Source: Monosporascus cannonballus
Taxonomy: Eukaryota > Ascomycota > Sordariomycetes > Xylariales
Assembly (NCBI GenBank): GCA_004154925.1
Contig: QJNS01000068.1
Coordinates: 248,001-312,000, forward strand
Length of the DNA: 64,000 nucleotides
Direction of reading: 5' to 3'
Below are positions 1-10,957 of this stretch, piece by piece (within the stretch, counting starts at the first letter, position 1; every line of letters begins with the position of its first letter). The notes below the pieces were generated by a model. It was not told the DNA's origin. It saw only the letters and a program-made list of their open reading frames with translations, and searched no databases. The position numbers were made by a program, and so were the translations under genes.

Positions 1-184
1 GCTTTATACAGGCGAAAGAGGATTAGGCAGGTGGTATAACCCTAAGTTATTAAACTTTTTTTTCCAGTTCCCGAATTCAAATCTAAAACTGCTGAATAAG
101 GGTTTTTTAAATGCTGGTCGATATTTTGACAGTATTGAATATTGTTCAAAGTTTAACGGTATTACTAAACAAAAGCTTATAACG
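1..184 (-). mobile_element. Copy Z: 5' internal end of a family-1 Ty3/gypsy element (partial)
   Basis: This segment matches 6380-6565, the stretch immediately inside the 5' LTR of element A. It is therefore the start of the internal region of another minus-strand copy that continues left of the window and uses the LTR at 185-557 as its 5' LTR. RIP-mutated; no intact frame. Confidence 0.7.
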
Positions 185-557
185 TATGACGGCTAAGCGG
201 TTTAACCAATTATCAAACCTTAAGTCGACGGGTTTATATTGGCAGGAATATCATAGGAATCTGAGCAATAGATACGGTAACGTATTATGTCTCGTAATAC
301 CAAGGGTGCCTTAGGTAACGATATTATATTATAAGCTAAAGCTATCTAAACTATGGAATTAATAAGCGTATATATCTTTATTTTTTTGGCTTAATTACTT
401 ATAATTACACCGCTGGTAGTGATTATAATTGCTTGTAATCCCTTTTGATTATTTTTGATTATTGATTTAATAGTAATTACCGTTACGTAACTTATGGTGG
501 TCCGTGTGATCCTTATTCGACCGTTTTTGAAGGCCAAAACCTGTAATGGTCGTAACA
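185..557 (-). repeat. Family-1 gypsy LTR shared by copies Z and A (373 bp)
   Basis: On the minus strand it starts TGTTACGACC and ends CCGTCATA (CA mutated to TA). The purine tract of A (AGGAGAAAAATCG on the minus strand) abuts it at 558, and the Z internal start abuts it at 184. It serves as the 3' LTR of A and the 5' LTR of Z. Homologous LTRs occur at 6566, 13820, 20338, 27018, 33382 and 62172. Confidence 0.8.
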
Positions 558-3500
558 CGATTTTTCTCCTCTTAAAATTTTGCCCTTAACATTTTTTTTC
601 TTTTCTTCGTTCGGTAAGTATTCTTTTTTTTGCTTTTAATTATATCGTCTCGTATTTTCAAAATTCGTTACGTTTCTCGTTCTTTTACCGTTTATCGTGC
701 TGACCTCATAGAAGCCTTTAACGAATTTAGTTACGAAGTTATACCTTACTTTTATTGTTTGTCGAAAATCATAAGGTGTAAAATAATAGAAAATGTTTTA
801 AGGTATAAAGAATATATTAATTAAGGTTGATCTTGTAATAATACAGGCATATTTAGTTTTTCTCTTTAAAATATTTATCGTAAATATTAATGCCTAAAGC
901 GTAAGAAAACGCTTGCCGAAAAATAATTATTAAAACTTTAACGGTTTTACCTCAAAACTTAACGCAGATATCAAAAAAAAGATAAATAATGTTTTTTCTT
1001 ATTTCATTCGTTTACGGAAGCAAAAGGTGCTGGTTCGTTCGAAAAGCGTTACCATGGTATAACGTAGGCTCTAATTGTTAAACGAGCTGGAGAAACAAAA
1101 ATGTCGGGAACAGGAACAGTTAGAAGTTGCCGTTACGGCTGCCATATTAGCACATATCGCGGCCGGTTGGCCTGATATTCCGGTTACCGATTGGTCGGCT
1201 GTTAATTGGAACGCGTCCGTTGTTGCCAGTAAATGTTTTTTAACAGATGTTAAGCGCCAATAAGGTTTTTGGCAGGTTCCCAGATATTTTTAAAGTCCGG
1301 ATGTTTTTTCCATTTAATCAGGTACTAAGTAAATTTATTTTGTTTTCGTATATCAAGGATTTTCTTTATTTTGTATATTTATTCGTCTTTTATTTTTATA
1401 TCATCCTATACCATATATATCTTAATTATATTTATTGCTAACTTAAGTAAAAAAATATAAAAAATTAAATGGAATTTAACTTTTGATAAGGATTTTAATT
1501 AATAACTATTTTCTGAGTTTTTCTTAGCGATTTTATATGGATCAATATATTTGAAATCGAATTTTTTCCTAGGTTTTTTTATTTAAATATTTTTTGTGGC
1601 AAGCAAAACCATTTTCCCTTTTTTGAAGGTTAATTTCTTTTAACCTTTTCTAATTATAATATTTGCTTATTTGATTATATATAAATTCTAATTTTATTTT
1701 TATTTCTTAATGTAATTATCGTAATTATTTTAACATAAAGATTGTTTTGACATTAATTAAACTATCGTTACGTATTTTCTTGTAAACTTTTAAAATAAAA
1801 TCAAAATTTACGTTTGTAAGTATTGTGTTAATGTTTTCGTAATAATTAATATTATAAGCTAATTATGTAATCGGTAATTTGTTAACCTAGTTATTCTGTT
1901 CGTAATTAATATAATATCGGAAGTAAAGTTTTAATATTTAATTTGTTCGTTTTATTTATTTATTTATTTATAGTTTAAATATGCTGGATAATTTGTAATT
2001 TAGGTCGATTTATGCTATAAGGCCTTACCAAAATTTAAATGTAAAAGTTAATCTTTTATTTAATATAATTTTTATTAATAATTCGTATATGCTGAAAGTT
2101 TATTTAAAAAACATATATGTTAGTTATTTGGCATTTATGTCCTTATAATATGGTAAAAAATAGGAAAATTTCGTGCATCGATCGACGATTACGAATATAC
2201 TCTCGTAATATATTTTTGTAATTAGATTTTTTAATATAGGAAGTTTGATAATAAATTCGAATATAATTAAATATTATAATTGTTTTGTAATTAATAATGG
2301 CTATAATTTTTCTTATGGCTTATATCGTCAAGTTTTTATTTTGGCGTAAATATTATATTGCCGTATGATTTTTTGTATTGTCGATTTCATTTTAAAAAAA
2401 GAATATGTACGTCGAAATTGCTTTAAGATCTTATAAATCTCGGGATATCCGTATAATTAATATTTATGTATTTTTCGTATTAAATCGTTTTGGTATTTTT
2501 TTAAAATTTGTATTTTGTTTATTTTTTAGTTTTTTAAAAAATTATTATTATATTATTAAGTTTTCTGGTATATATCGAAAAGTACTGTCCAAATTATTAC
2601 AATCTGTTATGGGCGTAAATATCTTTTTGTGGTAGTATCGACAATTATATAGCTAACTTTAACCAATTTTTCTTTATAGTTTAGTTATTTATTTAAGGTA
2701 TCTGCTTTGCCGTTTTCTGAATTTTTTTATGGATAATAACGAAGTTAAAATTTGTTAATTTTTCCGCGTATTGAAATTATCGTTCTGTAAGCTTCCTAAT
2801 CGTGGTAAATTAGGTAAGATTTTGATAATCCGTATAGACCTTAACCTAGTACAAACTTTCTTTTAAAAAGTGCTTAAATTTCCGAAATACCATAATAATA
2901 GCTATAAATTCCTTATTTGGAATACCGTAATTAAGTTTGATTTCTTTTAATTTGTACGAAAAAAATGTAATAAGGTATAATTTGCCTTAATTATCTTATT
3001 ATTTAATTATTGCGCCTAATACGTAATCCGAAATATCGGTTTTTAGTTTAACGAGCTGGTTTAAATCGTATATAATTAATACTGGTTTGTTAATAATTAT
3101 ATTCTTAATATCCTGAAATACTTTTTCCGTATCTGGCGTTTATTTAAATTCTTTTTTTTTCGTAAGATTCGTTAAGGATATAATTATTTTATTAAAGTTT
3201 CGAATAAATTTTCTATAGTAATTAGCGAATTTAAGAAATATCTGTACCATTTTAATTATCGTTAGCGTCTGCTATTCCGTAATTGCAGTGATTTTTTGGG
3301 ATTTATTTTAATATATCCTAAGGTAATAATATATTCCAGATATTTTATGTCTTATATATAGAACTGATTTTCTTTTTGCGTTAATAAGTAACTTTGCGTT
3401 TTGTAAAGCTTAAAAGATTTTATAAACGTATCTTATATATAGTTTTTTTGTTTCTAAGAAAATACAAATGTCGTCGAGATAGCAAATAACGAATATATCG

Positions 3501-6500
3501 AGGTATTTTCGTAATATGTAATTAACTATTTGTTGGAAGGTTGCTGGTACGTTTATAAGTCTTATTAATATAACCAAATATTTAAATAATCCGTATTTCG
3601 TTTTGAAGGTTATTTTTTATTCGTATTTTGTTTTTTTGATTTTGATAAGGTTATATTTATTTTTGAAATCGAATATTATAAACGATTTAGTTTCGTAAAG
3701 TCGGTTTCTTATTTCTGTAATTAAGGGTAATAATATTTAATTTTTAATAATAATATCGTTTAATGGCCGATAATTAACTATAAGTCGTAATTTTCTATTT
3801 TCTTTAGGCATAAAGAATATTAGATATTTTGCTGGTAATTTCGAAAATTGAATCTATTTTTTTGTAACCGATTTCCCAGGTATTTTCTGAAAGTATATAG
3901 CTTGTTTTTATTAAGGTTATTAATAAGGTAAAATTTATTAAAAATCCTTTTTTAAAAATTATTTTATAATTTTATTCGTTATATTCTGGTAATTTCGTAT
4001 CGAATTCTTTTTTAAAAAGTTGCTTATATCTGTAAAACTGTGGTAATATATTGGTTAAATTTCTTAATTTCTAAAGCTGTTATTCTTGTTATTTTAAATC
4101 GTTATTTAATTATTTTAATTTTATTTTAATAATAATAACGATATGTCGTATATTTTTAATACCCATTTTTTTATATCTTATTCTTTTAGGTAATAAAGTT
4201 TTTATTATATCCTTATGCTTATATTCGTAGTTATTATGGATTAAATATTAATATCTTAATTTCTTTTTTTTGTTTATTAATAAAAAGTAAAACGAATTTT
4301 ATTTGGCTAGTTTCGCTATTAATGAAAATTTTGTATTAGCATATTTATAGTAATATTAATATTATATTGTAATTCCTAAATAAAATGATATCGAAATTAA
4401 TTATCTAATATTATCCTTTACTAAAAATTTCGAAATAATTAATTTTGCGTATAATTTTTTCATTATCGTAAACGAATTCCTAATTTTCGTTATTTGTTGT
4501 TATATAATGTTTTAACTTATATCTCCATAGCAGTTTAAGTTTATTAATTACATTTGGTATAATATAATTCCCGCTCAAAGTTTCGTAATCCATTATTACG
4601 ATATATTAATACGTTCCGATTCGTATTTCCAAAATAATAAAGTTATTAACGTCTTTTATTATCGCGTTTAAAACCTTTTTTAGGAATTCTCTTTATTTCC
4701 TTTAGGTTTCGCTATTTTGCGGCTTTTTTATAAGTAACCTTTTTCTTTTAATTCCTATTCGAATTTATCGAACCTTATTTATATTTTTTATTTAACGTAT
4801 TAAATTGTTATATCTGTTGTTATTACGGGTATATTATTTCTTTAAGTGGTATTAATTATTTTTAATTTTGTTAGAATTCTTTTCCTTATCGAATAAATTA
4901 TTTTTTTATATTTTTAATTATATTCCATTATGTATCGTCTTAATTATTATTCCAAAAATCTTTAATAAATTAACGTATTTTTTAATAACTTTTTTTTCGA
5001 AAAATTCATAATAAATACTAATTATAAATAAAAATACCTAATAACTTTCTAGCAATATTTTTTTACCGTACGATAAATTAATTTCTTTTCCGTTTAATAA
5101 TTATATTATCCATAATAATAAAAGGAGTTTTCCTATAAGTATTACTTTTTTTCGAATCAGCTTTTTATTTCGGCCAACTGCTAAATATTTCCTGGGGCTA
5201 TAGTTCGAAACTATTAATATCATTATTTATTATTTTTGTTATTTCCGGTACAGTTTAAAAAATCGAATCTTTCGTAATATATGCAGGTAATTCGTTTGTA
5301 AATATATTGTTTCCATTTTTCGTAATCGGAATATTCTTATCGTCGACAATATATAACGTATATTCTGCTATATTGATCAGGGATTTTAACACAAATTTTT
5401 TTTATCTAGTTCTAATACTTACGTAATTATTTTTATAATGTTTTATGCTATGTTCGTTATATTTATTAAATTAATTTTTTAGTTTTTCGAATTTTTTGTT
5501 AGATTTCTTATCGTAATAATCCTTATTAAATCTATTATTATAGGCCTAATTCGTATTTGGCTTATATTATGTTAATAAATCTGTTATTATTTCCTTAATT
5601 ATTTTTAGGTTATCTTTTCTATATAGGGAGTTAATTATTTCACTGTAATTTTTTAGATTTTTTGTATTTATAAACTTTATGTTCCATATTGCCGTAATTA
5701 AAATATTTAATTTAGCTCCAGTTTTATTTATAAGTAACACCGAATTCTATAAATTCTGGCGCCGTTCCGTAAAAAATAAAAAATACGTTTCGTTTTTTCC
5801 TTTAATTAAATTTGTTATATTCCGAGTATAAAGCATATTATCCTTTGTTTATCGTTTTTTAAACTGATAATTATTAATATTAATTACTATTATAATATAC
5901 CGGTTTAAGGTAATTAATTGCTTAATCCGAATAATTTTATTTTTTATTTTAAATTTTAGCTTTTTTTGAAATATATTGATAAAAACGTTAATTTCGTTAT
6001 TTTCCTATCCTGCTTTAGCTGCAAAATTTTTAAAAGTTACGGCGTACGTAAATATGGGTTCTTTTTGTCGAAATTACAAAAATTATTAAACTGTAAATAG
6101 GCTTTTATTTAGATAGCCAAAATTATTACGTATTTTATTTTAGAAATTAATATAAAATTAAAAAACTTCGTTAATAAAGTTTTTTTTATCTAATTTTTTT
6201 ATTTCCAGGAAATTTCTTATAATAAGCTTAAATTAATTAATTGCACTTTCCGTTAGGCATGCTCCTATTATTAGGACCATATCCGCCGGGTCGCTAAAAT
6301 TTAGGAAGCAAAAATAAATTTATACCTAAATTAGGAAAATCTAAAGGTTACCTTTCCTATCGTAAGGTTCCGGCTTTTTAGGCTTTATGCGGATAAGAAA
6401 CGTTTGGGCAAATGGCGTAACCCTAAATTATCGAACCTTTTTTTCTAGCTCCTGAATTTAAGCCTAAAACTGCTAAATAAGCGTTTCCTAAACGCTAGTC

Positions 6501-6565
6501 GATATTTTAACAATATTAAATATTGCTCAAAATTTAACGGTATTATTAAACAAAAGTTTATAACG
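558..6565 (-). mobile_element. Element A: family-1 Ty3/gypsy internal region, RIP-inactivated
   Basis: A Ty3/gypsy retrotransposon in minus orientation, with all coding frames broken by RIP stops. In element order it shows a gag region from about 6400 to 5300, protease-like sequence near 4600-4500, and reverse transcriptase near 4000-3300. The RT box YLDD is intact at 3481-3470 and is followed by ICIF. RNase H lies near 3100-2800, and the integrase with zinc-binding domain near 2450-2000 (RRTYSF context matching copy C at 18485-18510). An antisense reading frame lies at 642-1263, before the 3' LTR. The layout matches copy C base for base apart from C-to-T and G-to-A changes. With both LTRs, A spans 185-6939, about 6.75 kb. 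Confidence 0.85.
642..1263 (+). pseudogene. Antisense ORF of gypsy element A
   Basis: This frame runs opposite to the element between the pol 3' end and the 3' LTR. The start has decayed from ATG to ATA, followed by SSRIFKIR as in copy C. The C-terminal part reads RSKSV, then LLNELEKQKCREQEQ (charged, probably coiled coil), AVTAAILAHIAAGWPDIPV, DWSAVNW, and ends FLTDVKRQ-stop. The same protein is recognisable in copies B, C, G and H. The total length would be about 205 residues with one small frame disruption. A GTAAGT lies at 614-619, 28 nt upstream. No function is known; homology to any named family was not recognised. Confidence 0.7.
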
Positions 6566-6939
6566 TATAAGGGCTATACGGTTTAACCAATTATTAAACC
6601 TTAAATCTATAACTTTATATTAATAAAAATACCATGGAAATCTAAGCAATTAATACAGTAATGTATTACGTCTTATAATACCAAGAGTACCTTAGGTAAT
6701 AATATTATATGGCAAGCTAAAGCTATTTAAATTATGGAATTAATAAACATATATATCCTAATTTTTCTTAGCTTAATTACTTATAATCATATCGCTAATA
6801 ATAATTATAATCGCTTATGATCCCCTTTGATCACTTCTGATCACTGGCTTGGCAGTAATTACCGTCACGTGATTTATAGTAGTCCGTATGATCCTTGTTC
6901 GACCGTTTCTTAAGGCCGAAACCTGTGATAGTCGTAACA
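6566..6939 (-). repeat. 5' LTR of gypsy element A (374 bp)
   Basis: Minus-strand start TGTTACGACTATCACAGG; the other end is TATAAGGG (decayed TGTGACGG). It carries the palindrome TCACGTGA at 6865-6872. Its right flank is the middle of the antisense ORF of copy B, so A (or the Z-A tandem) appears to have inserted into B. Confidence 0.8.
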
Positions 6940-7329
6940 ATTAGCGCTTAAAACGCGAAGAAACCCTTGCTAAAAAACGATTATTAGAATTTTAACGGTT
7001 TTATTTTGATGTTTAACGTCGTTATTAAGAGGAAATAAATAAAAAAAATTTGTCTTATTTATTTACCTCAGCAAAAGGCGTTGGTTCGTTCGAAGGGTGT
7101 TATTATAGTATAGCGTAGGTTTTAATTATTGGACGAATTAAAGGCATAAGAACGTTAAAAATAGGAATAACTGAAGGCCGCTGTTACAGCTGCCACGTTA
7201 GCATAGGCCGCGGCTGATTGGCTCGATATCCTGGTTACTTATTAATTGACTGTTAATTGGGGAATTTTTAACCCTGCTGACCTCGGCCTTGCCAGTAAAA
7301 GTTTTTTAGCAGGCGCTAGGCGCCAATAA
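6940..7329 (+). pseudogene. Antisense ORF of gypsy element B (3' part)
   Basis: The C-terminal two thirds of the same antisense protein as in A. It reads RSKGV, LLDELK, AVTAATLA, AAADWLDILV, TVNW and ends FLAGARRQ-stop at 7327-7329. In-frame TAG and TAA codons replace Gln and Trp. The N-terminal part is missing because element A abuts here. Confidence 0.65.
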
Positions 7330-7571
7330 GATATTTGGCAGGTTTCTAGGTATTTTCGGAATTTGGGTACCTTTTTCACTTAATTAGGTACTAAGTAAGT
7401 TTATTTTCCTTTTTTATGTTGAATTCTTTTATTTCGTATACCTGTTCGTTTTCCATTTCCATATCGTTTTATTCTTTGCGTATTACGATGGTATCTGCTG
7501 CTAACTCGAGCAAGGAAATATGAAAAATTGGATGGAGTTTGACCTTGGATAGAAGTTCCAGTTAATAGTTA

Positions 7572-7777
7572 TGTGAGAATAGAGCCCCTATGAAGATGAG
7601 GCTAGTAGCCGACCAGCCACCGATCAGCCACCGACCCACTTACTAATATAAATCCACCATCTGGCAGCTAGTGGGAAACGCCAGATGAAAGTAACCTAAT
7701 ACATTCACTTCTTGAAATCTGTTTTACGACTGGTCGGAGATCACCTCACCTAGCTCACAGTTGTCCATTATCATACA
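7572..7777 (+). repeat. Solo LTR of gypsy family J (206 bp)
   Basis: Starts TGTGAGAATA and ends TATCATACA, flanked by AGTTA (7567-7571) and AATTA (7778-7782), a 5 bp target duplication with one G-to-A change. The uninterrupted site is seen in copy A near 1500-1515. It matches the LTRs of element J (12881 and 41222) and is less RIP-mutated than they are. It contains an inverted repeat CATCTGGC (7658-7665)/GCCAGATG (7680-7687) and two adjacent AGCCACCGA-type repeats. Confidence 0.85.
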
Positions 7778-10257
7778 AATTACTTTTTAAGATTCTCTTA
7801 GCGATTTTGTATGGACCGATGTATTTAAAATCTAGTTTTTTATTAGGTCGTTTTGTTTGAACATTTTTTATAGCTACAAGAACTATTTTTCTGTTTTCGA
7901 AGATTAGTTCTTTTAATTTTTTTGCTTGTAATATTTGCTTTTCTGATTACGTACGAAATCTAATTCTGTTTTTATTTTTTGGTACAGTTATTAAAGTTAT
8001 TTTGACGTAAGCATTATTTTGATATTAATTAAGCCGTCGTTGCGTACTTTTTTATAAACTTTTAAAATAAAACAAAAATTAACATTCGCAGGTGTTATTT
8101 TTATGCTTTTGTAATAACTGGTATTATAATTTAATCATATAATTAGTAATTTCTTAACCCAGTTATTTTGTTCGTAATTTATATAATATCGTAAAGAAAT
8201 TTCCAAAGTTTAGTTTATTTTTTTTTATTTGTTTATCCGTTGAAGGTTTAAAAATGTTAAATAATGTGTGATTTAGGCCGATTTATATTATAAAGCCTTG
8301 TTAAAACTTAAATATAACTGTCGATCCTTTATTAGAAATAATTTCTATTAGTAATCCGTATATATTAAAAATATATCTACACAAAATATATATTATTTGT
8401 TTGGCGTTTGTGTTTTTAGGATATAGTAAAAAATAGAAAAATTTCGTAAATCGATCGACGATTACGAAAATGCTATCGTAATATACTTTTATAACTAGAT
8501 TTATTGATATAGGGAGTTTGGTAATAAAGTCGAATATAACTAAGTCCTATGGTTACTTTGCGACTAGTATTGGCTGTAACTCTTTGTAAGACTTATATCG
8601 TCGAGCTTTTGTTTTGGCGTAAATATCGTATTACTATATGATTTTTTATACGGTTAATTGTATTTTCGGAAAAGAATATATGCGTTAACGCTGTTCTAGG
8701 GTTTTGTAAATCCCTAGATGTTTATGTAACAGATGTTTATATATTTCTTTTTATTAAATTCTTTTGGTATTTTGCTGGAATTTATATTTTATTTGTTTTT
8801 TAATTCTCTAGAAGACCGCCGTTATACTGCTGGACTTTCTAATGTATATCAGAAGATATTGCCCGAATTGTCGTGATTTATCGCAGGCATAAATATTATT
8901 TTATAATAATGTCGAAAATTATATGGTTAACTTTGACCAATGTTTTTCGAAATTTGGTTATTTATTTAAAATATCGGCTTTGTCGTTTTCTAAGCCCATT
9001 TTGTAAATGATAACGAAATCGAAATTTTCTTCATTTCTCCGCGTAACGAACTTATTTTTTTTATAAATTCTTTAATTGTAATAAATCGGATAAATTTTAA
9101 TAATTCGTATAAATCTTAACCTAATACAAACTTCCCTATAGAAAATCTCTGAACTCTTAGAATACTATAAAATAACCATAAATTCCTTGTTTAGAGTACC
9201 GTAATTAGATTTACTTTTTTTTAATTTGTATAAGAAAAATGAAATAGGGTACAATTTGCTTTAATTATTTCGTTATTCGATTTTTACATTTAACGCGTAA
9301 TTTAAGATATCGGTTTTTAATTTAACGAGGTAGTTTTAATCGTACATAATTAGTATTAGTTCGTTCGTAATCGCATCCTTGATATTTTAAACGCCATTTC
9401 TATTTTAAGCGTCTATTTCAACTTTTTTTTCGTAAAATTAATTAGAGGTATAATTATTCTGCTGAAATTTCGAATAAATTTCCTATAATAGTTAGCGAAT
9501 TTATGGAATGTTTGTATTTTCTTAATCGTAATTAACGCTTATTATTTTATAACTATAAAACTTTTCTTAAAATTTGTTTTAATATATCTTAGAAAAATAA
9601 TATGTTTTAAATATTTTACTTTTTATATATAGAATTGATTTTTTTCTGTATTAATAAGTAACTGTACGTTCTGCAAGGCTTAAAAAACTTTATAAACGTA
9701 TTTTATATATGCTTTTTCCGTTTTTAAAAAGATAAAAATGTCGTCGAGGTAGTATACGACCAAAATATCGAGGTATTTTTATAGTATATAATTAATTATT
9801 CGTTAGAAAATTCCTAATACGTTAATAAATCCTACTAATGTAACCAAATATTCAAATAGTTTATATTATGTTTTAAAACTTATTTTCTGTTTATATTCTT
9901 TTCTAACTTCAATATAATTATATTTATTTTTAAAATTAAATACTGTAAATTATTTGGTTTTATAAAAACGATCCTTTATATTCGTAATTAATAGTAATAA
10001 TTTTCGAGCCTTAATAATAATATCGTTTAATTATTAATAATTAACTATAAGTCGCGTTTTTCCGCTTTTTTTTAGTACGAAAAACATTAGGTATTCTGCT
10101 GGTAATTTCGAAAGTCGAATTTATCCCTTTTATAACCAATATTTCAGATATTTATTAAAAACGCGTAATTCGTTTTCGTTAAAGTTATAATTAAGGTAAA
10201 ACCTCGTCGAAAATACTTTTTTAAGAATTATCTTATAATTTTATTCGTCGTATTTTG

Positions 10258-10386
10258 TGTAACGTAGCTGGAAGCTTGTTGGATGCGCTCTTATAAGGTG
10301 GATTTGGGTGCCCAAACTCCAATTGGGGTTTGGAATTGCTGATCTTTTGGTCTTGTGATTAGCGTCGCATCCTCGCTTATCTCACA
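10258..10386 (+). mobile_element. 129 bp LTR-like insertion, not RIP-mutated
   Basis: Begins TGTAACGTAG, ends TATCTCACA, and is flanked by a perfect TTTTG duplication (10253-10257 and 10387-10391); copy A lacks it. Base composition is normal within an AT-rich host element, so it arrived after the local RIP. TTATAAGG, a TATA-like box, lies about 34 nt in. The 3' third (TGGTCTTGTGATTAGCG and on) resembles the A-box half of a tRNA. It may be a solo LTR of a very small element; no internal region is present. Confidence 0.75.
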
Positions 10387-10957
10387 TTTTGATAATTTCG
10401 TATTAAGTTCCTTTTTAAAAAAATTTCTTATATCTATAATATTATGGTAATATATTAATTAAAACTTTTAATTTTTGGAGCTATTGCGTTAAATCGTTAT
10501 TTAGTTGCTTAAATTTCGCTTTGATAATATCAACGATATATTGTATTTTTCTTTAATACTTATTTTCTTTCTTATAGTTTTTCTTTTTGGATAATAAAAT
10601 TTCTCTTGTATTTTTATGCTTACATTTATTGTTATTTTCGATTAAATGTTAAAATCTTAATTTCCTTTTTCTATATCCGCTTATAAGGTATAAGTTAAAC
10701 CTTACTTAATTAATCTCTTTATTAATTAAAACTCTGTATTAACATATTTATAATAATCCTAAGATTATATAGTAATTCCTAAATAAAACAATATTGAAAT
10801 TAATTATCTGATATTATTTTTAAATAAAAAGTTCGAAGTAATTAATTTCGCGTATACGTTTTTCGATATCATAAACAAAGTCCTGATTTTCGGTATTTGT
10901 TACGGTATAAGGTTTTAATTTATATCTCCATAGGAATCTACGCTTATTAATTACATT

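Larger units (their letters stand above)
6940..10957 (-). mobile_element. Element B: family-1 Ty3/gypsy, truncated at both ends
   Basis: Homologous to A from about 890 to 4550. It holds the 3' part of the antisense ORF, then (minus strand) integrase near 8700-8200, RNase H near 9300 and RT with YLDD at 9751-9740. Homology to A ends abruptly near 10957 in the protease region, where copia K sequence begins, so gag and the 5' LTR are missing. The 3' LTR side is cut by element A at 6939. It contains a solo LTR (7572-7777) and a 129 bp insertion (10258-10386). RIP has destroyed the frames. Confidence 0.8.

Noticed and set aside
2405..2635. 76-codon plus-strand frame in element A
   Set aside because: It lies antisense to the A integrase region and consists of Phe/Ile/Leu/Tyr, as expected from T-rich RIP sequence.
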